From Haladaptatus caseinilyticus (lineage in GTDB: Archaea; Halobacteriota; Halobacteria; Halobacteriales; Haladaptataceae), in contig NZ_CP111040.1 in the NCBI RefSeq assembly GCF_026248685.1, forward strand, positions 62,001 to 126,000: 64,000 nucleotides of DNA, in the 5' to 3' direction. Numbering within the stretch: position 1 is the stretch's first letter; every line of letters begins with the position of its first letter. The notes beneath the pieces are model-generated. The model ran no database searches. It was not told the DNA's origin and worked only from the letters and a program-made list of their open reading frames with translations. Made by a program: the position numbers and the translations under genes. Positions 27,621 through 36,252 of this stretch are shown here, one piece after another.

Positions 27621-27688
27621 CCAGATCTAGCTCTCTAACAAACAGCGTTCGTCGCCTTCTTCAACTTCTAAAGATCCGGTTATTCTAT

Positions 27689-28084
27689 TCACTCGCTCAC
27701 AGAGCAGAACAATACCGGTAGTTCCGAACGGAGTGTAACTTGCTGAGCAACGCTTCCGAAAAGTGCCTTCCCAGTGGGAGACCGTTTTCGCCCGGCGATA
27801 CTGATCATATCGGCATCCACCTCAGCAGCAGTATCAAGGATTTTCCGTACGGCATCACCATTTGACTGGATTACTTCCACATTGAACCCTGCTTCTGTCA
27901 GTAGCTCGGTTGCATGCGTTACTGACTTCAAATTACTAGCATCTATCTCGTCGTCATCGGTGCGAAAGACATGATAGACGAAGATCTGAACAGCATTCGT
28001 CTGCAACGGTAGTGTAGTGATCGATGCTACCTGACTTGAAATCCGTTCAACATCGGTATCGGCGCATAGCAGTATCGTTGTCAT
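27689..28084 (-). CDS. universal stress protein (UspA) domain protein
   Basis: 131 residues from the ATG at 28084 (MTTILLCADTDVERI). The C-terminal ATP-binding motif is recognisable as GRKRSPTGKALFGSVAQQV, followed by SELPVLFCS. The first strand carries CADTD in place of the usual VDGS, so nucleotide binding may be altered. Small haloarchaeal UspA proteins often lie next to transporters, and here the gene converges on the Gate-domain membrane protein with about 70 bases between them. Confidence 0.8.
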   Translation of the reverse strand: MTTILLCADTDVERISSQVASITTLPLQTNAVQIFVYHVFRTDDDEIDASNLKSVTHATELLTEAGFNVEVIQSNGDAVRKILDTAAEVDADMISIAGRKRSPTGKALFGSVAQQVTLRSELPVLFCSVSE

Positions 28085-28400
28085 GGTTGTCAACGTAACG
28101 TTCAGAGGCGGGGTGACCTGGTGACCGACTGCTTTGTTTGATCGCCAGGAGCGGCACACCGAACGTCTGTTCTATGTCTTATTCAGTGGGTTCAATGGTA
28201 TAGTTGTTCGTATCATTTCGTATCACGGTGAAGAACGGTGAATAGACGATCTGAGAACAAAGAAAGATACTATTTCGAAGATGCACGCTTGCAACCTGGG
28301 ATTTCCAACAAGATAGTAACATGATTTCAAATAATTAACTGTGTGTCGAACGTTTTATTGGTGGGTGATGCGTGTCGACTATTTGAGCGTTGAATCGAAG

Positions 28401-31400
28401 ATGACTACGAACTCCAATACAGTATTCGAGGGAGGAGACGATACCGCTGTTCACAAGTCGCCATCTGATTTCGTCTCGGACGAGATAGATCAACCGGCGC
28501 TCGTGAACGACATCCGCGACCGAGTTGCTGGTGACGTTCGGTTCGATACCTATACACGGCAACTGTATGCAACCGATGCAAGCGCGTACGAAATAACACC
28601 GATTGGCGTTGTTTTCCCAAAATCAACCGATGACGTCGCGACAACCGTCGCATATTGTGCTGAGCGAGGGATTCCGATTCTTCCACGTGGTGGTGGGACG
28701 AGCTTGGCAGGACAAGCAGTCAACGAGGCCGTCGTGCTTGATATCACTCGGTATATGGACGATATCGTGGCAATCAACCCTGGTGAGCAACGTGCTCATA
28801 TTGAGGCGGGAACGGTTCTTGGCGACCTCAACGAGGCACTTTCTCCTCACAATCTGAAATTTGCGCCCGACCCGGCTGCTGGTGACCGCAGTGTAATCGG
28901 GGGGGCAATCGGAAACAATTCAACCGGAGCACATTCGCTCGTCTATGGCAAAACCGACGCGTACATTGAGGAATGTACGGTCGTATTAGCCGATGGAACA
29001 ATCACCACACTCGGCGAGATAAGCGTAGAAAACCTCCGTCAATCTGCCGATTCTAACGGAACACTTCTTGAACAGGTGTATGCGGAAATCATCCATATTA
29101 TCGATAATAGAGCCGATGAGGTTCGGGATCGGTTCCCCGAGATGAAACGTAACGTCTCGGGCTACAATCTCGACGTACTCATCAAGGAGGCTGAAACAGG
29201 GACAGTCAATCTCGCTCGCTTACTCGCAGGAAGCGAAGGTACCCTTGCTATCGTCACCGAAGCCGAAGTGTCACTTGAGCCTGTTCCGGCAACGAAAGCA
29301 GTGTCATTGCTGTTCTACGACAGCGTCCTCGATGCTGTGACTGATGTCCAATACGTACTTGAACACGACCCTGCTGCGGTCGAACTCATCGATGATGTGC
29401 TTCTCGGGCTCGCCAGAAAGACGACTGAGTTTGAAGAAGCAGCCTCAATCGTCCCGAATGAGGCAGAAGCAGGGCTCCTCATCGAATTTTACGCCGATGA
29501 TAACGACCACGGTCGGGAACAGACTGCAGCCCTCCTCGCCGATAGGACTCCAATAGCTACTACGGAAGCAATCCCTTGTGATGAGCGACTAACTAACAGC
29601 GAAACGTTCGCGTTTACCGGATTGGAGGCTCATGTTGCAGAAAAGCGTGCGATGTTTTGGACGCTCCGAAAGGCAGGCCTTCCGATCTTGCTCTCTCGAA
29701 CTTCCGATGAAAAGCATATTAGTTTCATTGAAGACTGTGCGGTTCCGCCGGAACATCTCCCGGAATTTGTCGATCGGTTTCAGTCATTACTTACCGAAAA
29801 GGATCGTGATGCCGATGCGGCATTCTATGCCCACGCGGGTCCGGGGGTTCTCCATGTACGCCCACTAATCAATACGAAGGCTACCACTGATCGCAAGGAC
29901 ATGGTCGCCATTGCAGACGAGGTGACCGATATGGTCGTCGAGTTCGGTGGCAGCGTTTCTGGCGAGCATGGCGACGGACGCGCACGCACTCAGTGGAATC
30001 ATAAACTGTACGGTGACGACCTTTGGCAGGTATTTCGCGACCTGAAGTCCGCGTTCGACCCCGAGTGGTTACTCAATCCGGGGAATGTTTGTGGTGACCA
30101 CGCTATGACCGAACATCTCCGGTATGATGGGGAGTATGAGTTCAACGCTGGATTTGAGCCATCATTGAATTGGAAGAACGAGAACGGAATGCAGGGCATG
30201 GTCGAACTCTGTCATGGATGTGGGGGGTGCCGTGGTTCCCAGGAAACCACGGGCGGAGTGATGTGCCCGACCTATAGAGCCGCTGAAGAGGAGATTACGA
30301 CGACCCGCGGGCGAGCGAACCTCCTTAGGCAGGCAATGAGCGGTGACCTGCCCGCCGATCCCACCGACGATGAATTCGCCGAGGACGTACTTGATCTCTG
30401 TATTGGATGTAAAGGGTGCAAACGAGACTGTCCAAGTGGCGTTGACATGGCAAAACTCAAAACTGAAGTCATGCACGAGCGGCATGAAAAATACGGTGCA
30501 AGCCTTCGCGACAAGTTTTTCGCCAATTTCGATACGCTCGCAATGATCGGAAGTGCATTGGCGCCAGTGTCGAACCTCATACAATCGCTTCCTGGAATGG
30601 GAACTGTCACAGAAAAAACAGTCGGGATTGCAAGCGAACGGTCGCTGCCAAAGTTTCACCGTGAGACGCTACAAGATTGGTTTGACGCACGCAAACCTCG
30701 TGTTCCAAAATCGGAAGCCGAGCGGAAAGTTGTCCTCTTTGCGGATACCTACACCAACTACAGTCATCCTGAGGTCGGAAAAGCAGCAGTACGCGTTCTT
30801 GAGGCTGCGGGTGTTCACGTCGACGTCGCCACCGAAACCGATAGCGGTCGACCGGCGTTATCGAAAGGATTCGTCGATATCGCTCGAGAGACCGTGAAAA
30901 GAGATGTAAAAGAACTTGAGCCGCGTGTTCGCGATGGATGGGAAATCGTCGTCGCGGAACCGTCCGACGCGGTGATGTTCCAATCTGACGCTCTTGATGT
31001 ATGCTCCGGTGACGCAGTCAACGCAGTTGCTGCGAACGCCTACGGACTCTGTGAGTATTTAGATACGTTCCGACTGGACGAGAACGTCAACTGGAACCCA
31101 CCCGCCGAATCACTCATTTACCATGGTCACTGCCATCAGAAAGCCGAGAAAAAGGATCATCACGCAGTCGGCGTCCTCCGACGAGCCGGGTATACTGTCG
31201 ATCCCCTCGACTCGGGGTGCTGTGGTATGGCTGGTACGTTCGGATACGAGGCAGAACATTACTCACTAAGCAAAGCTATCGGCAGGATCCTCTTCGATCA
31301 GATCGACGAAAGTGATGCTGAGGTTGTTACTGCACCAGGAACGTCGTGTCGAACCCAACTCGCCGATAGTTGGATCCAACCCGTTTCACCGAACAGCTCG

Positions 31401-31475
31401 CTTGCCGGCACATCGCTCGACAGAGACGAACCCCCGACACCAATAGAACTACTTGCACATGCACTTCCGCGGTGA
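28401..31475 (+). CDS. FAD-linked oxidase / Fe-S fusion: D-lactate or 2-hydroxyacid dehydrogenase
   Basis: 1024 residues from the ATG at 28401; upstream starts exist but a TATA-like TTTTATT at 28353-28359 places transcription start after them. The N-terminal FAD_binding_4 domain has LPRGGGTSLAGQAVN (about 95) and GGAIGNNSTGAHSLVYGK (about 170). The FAD-oxidase C domain ends with SGEHGDGRARTQWN (about 520). Then come two ferredoxin-type motifs, CHGCGGCRGS (about 595) and CIGCKGCKRDCPSG (about 665), and a CCG domain with HGHCHQKA and GCCGMAGTFGYE (about 910-940). It probably oxidises D-lactate, glycolate or 2-hydroxyglutarate and passes electrons to the respiratory chain. All modules of the GlcD-GlcF type are fused in one chain. 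Confidence 0.85.
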   Translation: MTTNSNTVFEGGDDTAVHKSPSDFVSDEIDQPALVNDIRDRVAGDVRFDTYTRQLYATDASAYEITPIGVVFPKSTDDVATTVAYCAERGIPILPRGGGTSLAGQAVNEAVVLDITRYMDDIVAINPGEQRAHIEAGTVLGDLNEALSPHNLKFAPDPAAGDRSVIGGAIGNNSTGAHSLVYGKTDAYIEECTVVLADGTITTLGEISVENLRQSADSNGTLLEQVYAEIIHIIDNRADEVRDRFPEMKRNVSGYNLDVLIKEAETGTVNLARLLAGSEGTLAIVTEAEVSLEPVPATKAVSLLFYDSVLDAVTDVQYVLEHDPAAVELIDDVLLGLARKTTEFEEAASIVPNEAEAGLLIEFYADDNDHGREQTAALLADRTPIATTEAIPCDERLTNSETFAFTGLEAHVAEKRAMFWTLRKAGLPILLSRTSDEKHISFIEDCAVPPEHLPEFVDRFQSLLTEKDRDADAAFYAHAGPGVLHVRPLINTKATTDRKDMVAIADEVTDMVVEFGGSVSGEHGDGRARTQWNHKLYGDDLWQVFRDLKSAFDPEWLLNPGNVCGDHAMTEHLRYDGEYEFNAGFEPSLNWKNENGMQGMVELCHGCGGCRGSQETTGGVMCPTYRAAEEEITTTRGRANLLRQAMSGDLPADPTDDEFAEDVLDLCIGCKGCKRDCPSGVDMAKLKTEVMHERHEKYGASLRDKFFANFDTLAMIGSALAPVSNLIQSLPGMGTVTEKTVGIASERSLPKFHRETLQDWFDARKPRVPKSEAERKVVLFADTYTNYSHPEVGKAAVRVLEAAGVHVDVATETDSGRPALSKGFVDIARETVKRDVKELEPRVRDGWEIVVAEPSDAVMFQSDALDVCSGDAVNAVAANAYGLCEYLDTFRLDENVNWNPPAESLIYHGHCHQKAEKKDHHAVGVLRRAGYTVDPLDSGCCGMAGTFGYEAEHYSLSKAIGRILFDQIDESDAEVVTAPGTSCRTQLADSWIQPVSPNSSLAGTSLDRDEPPTPIELLAHALPR

Positions 31476-31642
31476 CCGCTCTGTGATTCATTACGAGAAC
31501 GGTCGACTGGCTATTAGGCGGATAGTCCAGTACCATTCGGCGCGGCAAGCGTCAATAGATTACTCATAAATGAATACGGTAGTGTGAAGACCAATACGGC
31601 AAAACCCGGAAACTTAAGAGACAACGTTTAGTTTAACCCAAT

Positions 31643-32977
31643 ATGGGCGTGTCAGCTCTCTTCGACCCAGACGGCATCGCCGTCATCGGAGCATCGAACA
31701 CACCGGGTAAGCTTGGGAACGACGCAATGTCAAACATTGAAGCGTACGACACCGAGATTTACCCTGTAAACCCTTCGAGTTCGGGGACTGTCTTCGGATA
31801 TGAATTCGTCGACTCGGTCCAAGAAACGGACGCGGACTTAGCTTTCTGTTGTGTTCCCGGATCGCTGCAGCCAGAGGTGCTTGAAGAATGTGGTAAAGCA
31901 GGCGTAGATGCTGCCGTGATCTTTGCTGGTGGATTTGCCGAAGCCGGTGATGAGGGAAAAGAACTCCAAGAGGCAGTTGCAACGATCGCAAACAAGTACG
32001 ATATTACGGTTCTCGGACCGAATACAGCTGGATATGCGATCCCACACAACGATCTATATGGGTCGTTTGTCCCACGTATTCGTGATGTCAATCCCGGGAA
32101 TATCGGACTCGTTACGCAGAGTGCTGGCGTCGGCATTACCATGTCGTTCCAGCTCACACGTGAAGGATACGGTATTTCAGCGATGTTCGGTCTTGGAAAT
32201 CGGATGAACACAGAATTCGCCGACGTTATTCCACTGCTCGACGCAGATCCGAAAACTGATGCTATTGTTATGCATGTTGAAGGGACGGAGGACGTTGATG
32301 CACTTTTAGACGCCTGCCAAAGCTCAGAGACCCCAGTTGTTGCATACAAAGTCGGCAAGCATGACATCGCCGATCTCGCCCAGGCACACACGGCAGCTCC
32401 AGCACAGGAGAACGCAATTTATGAAGATGGATTTGATCACCCCGGGTTAGTCACTGTTTCTTCGACTACAGAGCTGATCGATGCTGGTAGAGTCTTAGCT
32501 GACTCGCCGACACCGAATGGAACAAACGTGGGAATTGTGACGGCTCAGGCCGGCCCCGGGATCATCATTACGGACTACCTCAAAGGTACAGATGCAACCT
32601 TCCCAAATCTGACCAACGAAACACGAGAACAGTTAGATGACATCCTTCCCGGAATCACGTATACGGAGAACCCTGTCGATACGGGTCGACCAATGCCGGA
32701 GTTCGGAGAGGTTGTCGACATAGTTGCACGCGATGACCGAATCGATATCATCCTCGTCTACGAAATATATGAAGATTCATTGGGCTACCCAGTTGATGAA
32801 CTGTCGAAACTTTCAACGGAGGTCGACAAGCCGATTCTTTTTACCGTTGCTGGCCCCGACCACGCACTTGAACACGAACGGCAACAGATGGAGAATCTTG
32901 GGATTCCGACATTCGATACGCCTGAACGTGGAGCACAAGCAGTCACAGCACTTATCGACTCAATCTCAGATACCTAA
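31643..32977 (+). CDS. ADP-forming acyl-CoA synthetase, alpha-subunit type (stand-alone)
   Basis: 444 residues. The N-terminal CoA-binding domain begins FDPDGIAVIGASNTPGKLG and continues with IYPVNPSSS. Two ligase-CoA-like domains follow, with GLVTQSAGVGITMSF (about 155) and the TAQAGPGIIITDYL region (about 302). A His in QAHTAAPAQ (about 250) occupies the place of the phosphorylated His of the usual SHTG motif. The catalytic ATP-grasp beta subunit is not fused and no beta gene is next to it. It lies about 170 bases downstream of the D-2-hydroxyacid dehydrogenase and may process a CoA thioester from the same substrate. Confidence 0.75.
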   Translation: MGVSALFDPDGIAVIGASNTPGKLGNDAMSNIEAYDTEIYPVNPSSSGTVFGYEFVDSVQETDADLAFCCVPGSLQPEVLEECGKAGVDAAVIFAGGFAEAGDEGKELQEAVATIANKYDITVLGPNTAGYAIPHNDLYGSFVPRIRDVNPGNIGLVTQSAGVGITMSFQLTREGYGISAMFGLGNRMNTEFADVIPLLDADPKTDAIVMHVEGTEDVDALLDACQSSETPVVAYKVGKHDIADLAQAHTAAPAQENAIYEDGFDHPGLVTVSSTTELIDAGRVLADSPTPNGTNVGIVTAQAGPGIIITDYLKGTDATFPNLTNETREQLDDILPGITYTENPVDTGRPMPEFGEVVDIVARDDRIDIILVYEIYEDSLGYPVDELSKLSTEVDKPILFTVAGPDHALEHERQQMENLGIPTFDTPERGAQAVTALIDSISDT

Positions 32978-33160
32978 TTAGTGCAACTTGCAACATGAAC
33001 AGGTCGTACATTCGGATTGTAACGTACCGATCTCCTCCAAAGAGACGCTTAGTCTTCCCAAATAGGATTTTATACCCACGAATGACAATTTAATAATGGG
33101 GATATATTGTGGAGTTGCTGATATATGGGCTTCTATACTACATTTGATTTCGTGTGATCT

Positions 33161-33177
33161 TTGCGAGATACTCGCAA
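33161..33177. promoter_or_regulatory. 17-bp palindromic operator, copy 1
   Basis: Sequence TTGCGAGATACTCGCAA. It has TTGCG/CGCAA arms and matches two other sites upstream of the IclR-type gene that starts at 33701. Inferred to be the binding site of that regulator. Confidence 0.6.
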
Positions 33178-33479
33178 TTAGTGCTCGCCATGAGAACAAG
33201 AATGTGTTGTGTGCTAACGGTAGATATTCTATCAAACCATGCTCACACACGCTATTGCTTACAAATCTAGTGATGTAATACGATGCCCGATAAAGCCACC
33301 GTCCGTTAATTTGACTGATTAATAACTTACAATTGAATAGTAGCGAGGATGGTTACAAGACAATTGTCTGTCCTTTTGACGATTAGGCTTGGACTCAATA
33401 GAATTCAACAAAGACCGTATCGTGGTGTAACACCAACAGTGGTTGATGAGCAGCTTTTCATGAATAATAATGTCTTCAT

Positions 33480-33496
33480 TTGCGGTATACTCGCAA
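33480..33496. promoter_or_regulatory. 17-bp palindromic operator, copy 2
   Basis: Sequence TTGCGGTATACTCGCAA, the same half-sites as copies 1 and 3 with the central bases changed. It lies about 205 bases before the regulator start. Confidence 0.6.
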
Positions 33497-33651
33497 TCTT
33501 GATTCACTATTCAACATAATTATCAATAATTATTCTTCACATTTTATTGAGCTTCCTATTCGTATGGTGGATGGCTCATTCATCTTCGATCTCTACAACC
33601 TGACAATTCGAACTACCGCATTTATTGGACGCAAAAGAGTGTGAGAATTGA

Positions 33652-33668
33652 TTGCGAAATAATCGCAA
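33652..33668. promoter_or_regulatory. 17-bp palindromic operator, copy 3 (promoter proximal)
   Basis: Sequence TTGCGAAATAATCGCAA. It ends 32 bases before the ATG at 33701, where the BRE/TATA region should lie, so bound protein would be expected to repress the regulator's own gene. Confidence 0.65.
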
Positions 33669-33700
33669 ATTACAAGTGGACTTTGCAACTATTGCTGCAT

Positions 33701-34462
33701 ATGTCTGATGACGCTATACCGCTCAAAACAGTTCACAGGGCGTTCGAGATTATCGAGATACTCTGGGAGCAAACTAGTGCAACTACATCCGAACTTGCGG
33801 CACAACTGGACATCCCAGAAAGCACAATCTACGACTATCTTCAAACCCTTCAGTCGATGGAATACGTTACACGGACAAAAGGCGAATATCGGCTGAGTTA
33901 CAAACCACTTACTATCGGAGGACGGGTTAAGTATCGGAGTCGCTTGTTTAGAGTTGCACAGAGAGAACTCCAGCAGGTGGTCACAGAGACTGGTGAAGTG
34001 GCAGACATCAATGTCGAAGATAGTGGACAAGCAGTAATTCTGCACTACGAACGCGGTGAACAAGCATTGGATCTTGGGATGTATCCCGGCATGCGGACAC
34101 CACTTCATACTCACGCTTCTGGAAAAGCTATCCTAGCACACCTCCCCGACTCCCGCGTCGACGAAATCATTGATAGTCATGGGTTGGAGTCAATGACTGA
34201 CCAGACTGTTACCAGCGTTGAAACTCTCAAGAATGAACTTGAACATATTCGGGAGGAAGGATATGCAGCCGACTGGGATCAACAGGTCAGCGGTATGGGC
34301 GTTATTGCTGCTCCAATTCTTGTTAATGATGACATTTTAGGTGCTGTAGGCATCATTGCACCAAGCGATCGTGTGCAGAATGAATCGTATCAGGAACAAC
34401 TTCAACAGAGGGTTCGTGAAGCGTCAAGTACGATTTCGATCAACTACCAGTATAGTCAGTGA
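33701..34462 (+). CDS. IclR-family transcriptional regulator
   Basis: 253 residues from the ATG at 33701. The N-terminal winged helix (about 8-70) has TVHRAFEIIEILWEQ, TSELAAQLDIPESTIYDYLQ and a wing TRTKGEYRL. The C-terminal effector domain shows LHTHASGKAILAHLPDSRVD (about 140) and GVIAAPILVNDDILGAVGI (about 205), standard for IclR. It is a dimeric DNA-binding protein that senses small acids or aromatics. Three palindromic sites precede it. The upstream hydroxyacid dehydrogenase and acyl-CoA synthetase genes are plausible targets besides itself. Confidence 0.9.
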   Translation: MSDDAIPLKTVHRAFEIIEILWEQTSATTSELAAQLDIPESTIYDYLQTLQSMEYVTRTKGEYRLSYKPLTIGGRVKYRSRLFRVAQRELQQVVTETGEVADINVEDSGQAVILHYERGEQALDLGMYPGMRTPLHTHASGKAILAHLPDSRVDEIIDSHGLESMTDQTVTSVETLKNELEHIREEGYAADWDQQVSGMGVIAAPILVNDDILGAVGIIAPSDRVQNESYQEQLQQRVREASSTISINYQYSQ

Positions 34463-34641
34463 TTTACCCTTCCCTACGTACTTTGCACACTGGGGATAGA
34501 ACTTCCCATTCTATGTCATGACTTGCAGATACAACACGGGTATCCGTAGCGGTCGGGTTTTTTATCACCACTACACCATAGGTTGGAACGTAGTAGTGGA
34601 CGAAGAGGCGCTTAGTTGATTTTAGTATCTATAGTGGCGCT

Positions 34642-34684
34642 TTAACCAACGACCGAAGCTAAAAGCACTACTAATGTTGGTTAA
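34642..34684 (-). terminator. inverted repeat TTAACCAAC ... GTTGGTTAA, possible terminator
   Basis: Nine-base arms with a 25-base loop lie about 60 bases beyond the stop of the minus-strand ArdC remnant. The same arms recur at 35030-35070 and, slightly changed, at 16308-16341. Confidence 0.3.
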
Positions 34685-34741
34685 CAACGCTAGTATATTT
34701 TAATACATTTTCATTTAAGGTTTTATTTTGACAGGATTAAC

Positions 34742-34930
34742 TTACTCACGTCTCGTTTCGACTATCTCGATAAAATTCGCTGCTGTCGTCCGGACTCGTC
34801 CAAGTCGATCTTGAATTGCGTCCGAATCATCGTCCTCCCAGTCGATCCAGTGTTTGATCGTGTTGTGCAATTCGTCACATCGGGTGTTGTACTCGTCAAA
34901 TGATACCGCAAAGTTGGTACTCGTAGCCAC
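34742..34930 (-). pseudogene. internally deleted copy of the ArdC-like gene
   Basis: The 62-residue frame joins an N-terminal piece like that of the gene at 7112-8053 (ATSTNFAVSFDEYNTRCDEL versus ALSTNSAVSFDEYDTRRDEM) directly to its C-terminal piece (AIQDRLGRVRTTAANFIEIV versus GIQDRLGRIRTTAAKIIKAV). About 250 residues, including the ssDNA-binding domain and the HEYAH zinc site, are missing, yet the frame is kept. The upstream hairpin element is retained. It is either a fossil or, less likely, a micro-protein that still uses the original promoter. Confidence 0.8.
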
Positions 34931-34958
34931 TGGTTTTCGAGACGGACGCTTCTATCGA

Positions 34959-34987
34959 GCGCCCCGCACCTTGTGGGTCCGAAAAAA
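34959..34987 (-). promoter_or_regulatory. conserved upstream hairpin element, copy 2 (ArdC remnant)
   Basis: On the plus strand GCGCCCCGCACCTTGTGGG, then an A run. It ends 28 bases upstream of the ATG at 34930. It is closest to copy 1, sharing the flanking CGGACGCTTCTAT, with partly degraded hairpin arms. Confidence 0.55.
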
Positions 34988-35029
34988 TCTTCTTTTGTTA
35001 CTTGAGTTCTGCCTTGGTATGGTGCCATC

Positions 35030-35070
35030 TTAACCAACACAACTCACACTACAGGAACTATGTTGGTTAA
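35030..35070 (-). terminator. inverted repeat TTAACCAACA ... TGTTGGTTAA, possible terminator
   Basis: Ten-base perfect arms and a 21-base loop lie directly downstream of the stop at 35107 of the minus-strand gene. Position suggests a 3' end signal, though it is also just upstream of the ArdC remnant and could be an operator. Confidence 0.35.
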
Positions 35071-35106
35071 TTACTGAACAAGGGAAATTCCCTAGCAGAT
35101 GTTTTC

Positions 35107-35598
35107 TTAATAATGGACATCCCCCGGGATGATCCACAGCTGCTCGTCGGCATCGAGTATATGCCCAAGGTGTTCCCGATTACGAATCGCGTCGCCGAAT
35201 TCGGTGTAGAGGTAGAGCGACGGGCCACGATACATGCCGAGATTGTAGCAGGCGTGGCGGGCGAGATCTTTGTCGTGCATGAGCTCATCGTCACTGAACT
35301 CGGTAACCGCCGTTCTCACCCGCTTAAGATTGCGTTCAAACTCCTGCTTGGTTGCTTCCCACCCACGTTCGAGGAGTTCCGCTCCGTCTTCGGAGTCGAC
35401 TGGTGCAACAACCGGAAGTTCGCCCCACCGAGCTTTCCCGGCGCCGGATGATCTCTCGTCATCGAACGTCACGTAGTAGTCAAAGATGGCAGCGTTGTCG
35501 GGACCAGCGCCAACCAATCGGTCAAACGCTGCTCTTCCGCATGCAAGCGCAGCGTCTTCAGTCGATGCTTCTACGAGTGCGTAAATTACCTGGTGCAT
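35107..35598 (-). CDS. hypothetical protein of the accessory island (duplicated family)
   Basis: 163 residues from the ATG at 35598 (MHQVIYALVEASTEDAALACG). It starts like a ferredoxin-fold domain, continues with FDYYVTFDDERSSGAGKARWGELPVV, has a helical middle (GWEATKQEFERNLKRVRTAV), and ends with DADEQLWIIPGDVHY. A decayed relative lies at 10727-10947. No catalytic motif is recognised. Repetition within plasmid-like regions suggests a role linked to replicon biology. The longer frame to 35715 runs into repeated flanking DNA and is not preferred. Confidence 0.6.
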   Translation of the reverse strand: MHQVIYALVEASTEDAALACGRAAFDRLVGAGPDNAAIFDYYVTFDDERSSGAGKARWGELPVVAPVDSEDGAELLERGWEATKQEFERNLKRVRTAVTEFSDDELMHDKDLARHACYNLGMYRGPSLYLYTEFGDAIRNREHLGHILDADEQLWIIPGDVHY

Positions 35599-35655
35599 AT
35601 CGGTCACCTCGCCAACGCATTGATTCGACACAACTCCATCACACAACACTTCATC

Positions 35656-35806
35656 TGTGCGCCGGCACCTATCGCCGGCGCCAATAAAATCACTCTGCGA
35701 AAGGAGCAGACGCATACGTAATTCGCACTACTCTTCCCGAAGTTCCCACCGACCAAATCGCACAGGATCAGCACGGAAAGCCACCAAACCAATCGCAGAT
35801 TTTCAT
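35656..35806. repeat. degenerate direct repeat, copy 1 (with 37006-37150)
   Basis: Both copies share a GCGCCGGCACC- or TGCGCCGGCACCC-like start, an AATAAAATC segment, a GGAGCAGA segment, and CACGGAAAGCCACCAA. Translated on the minus strand, the end of this copy reads ICDWFGGFPC and then a stop, a remnant of the C-terminal CDGLGGFPC tail of the SWIM protein at 37078-37515. The repeat is therefore a decayed duplication of that gene's 3' end. Confidence 0.6.
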
Positions 35807-36252
35807 GCCCAGAATGCTTTGATTCGGTCGTCTAAGTCTTCCAGAACACGTGAAAGTACATCTCGCCAATCGCGTGCATAGTCTGCATCGGTTCCCGGTG
35901 TCGTTGCATTCGGTGGTGGATGGAAATGTGAGTGGGTATTGTGGCTGTTCGGATGGCGATCCCACCTGCACTCCCACTGGTCACCGTCCGTGTATTGTTC
36001 GGAGTAGTGGACGTTGAAATCATTTGTCTCGTACCACCGAATCTGGAGATACGCACGATCGATGGCTGCTGGAAAGTATCCCGTATCATATTCTGCCACG
36101 ACTGAGCTCGGCGCATACTCTGGCTGAAACACGATCTCTGAGAACCGATGGCTTTGTCTAAGATGCTGTCCGATTTGTTCGAGAACCTCGGTATCGATCC
36201 CACCGACGTTCTCCGCGACGGTATCGTCATCATCCGACCGGTCTTTAGGCAT
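35803..36252 (-). CDS. TumE-like (DUF6516-type) putative toxin
   Basis: 149 residues from the ATG at 36252 (MPKDRSDDDDTV). The core has the pattern FPAAIDRAYLQIRWYETNDF, followed by QWECRWDRHPNSHNTHSHFH and a C-terminal helix DVLSRVLEDLDDRIKAFW. Aromatic and His-rich strands in this order resemble DUF6516/TumE-type toxins. It overlaps the upstream wHTH gene by 8 bases, the arrangement expected for an antitoxin-toxin pair. The family call is from memory and not verified. Confidence 0.55.
   Translation of the reverse strand: MPKDRSDDDDTVAENVGGIDTEVLEQIGQHLRQSHRFSEIVFQPEYAPSSVVAEYDTGYFPAAIDRAYLQIRWYETNDFNVHYSEQYTDGDQWECRWDRHPNSHNTHSHFHPPPNATTPGTDADYARDWRDVLSRVLEDLDDRIKAFWA

Larger units (their letters stand above)
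32978..33700. other. AT-rich regulatory intergenic region upstream of iclR-type gene
   Basis: About 720 bases with no supported gene; short frames here have no conserved features. It carries three copies of a 17-bp palindrome listed separately. The density of sites suggests control in both directions, towards the synthetase end and the regulator gene. Confidence 0.6.

Noticed and set aside
33096-33278. Short plus-strand frame upstream of the IclR gene
   Set aside because: It overlaps an operator palindrome, is rich in Cys and Ile without acidic bias, and has no recognisable pattern.
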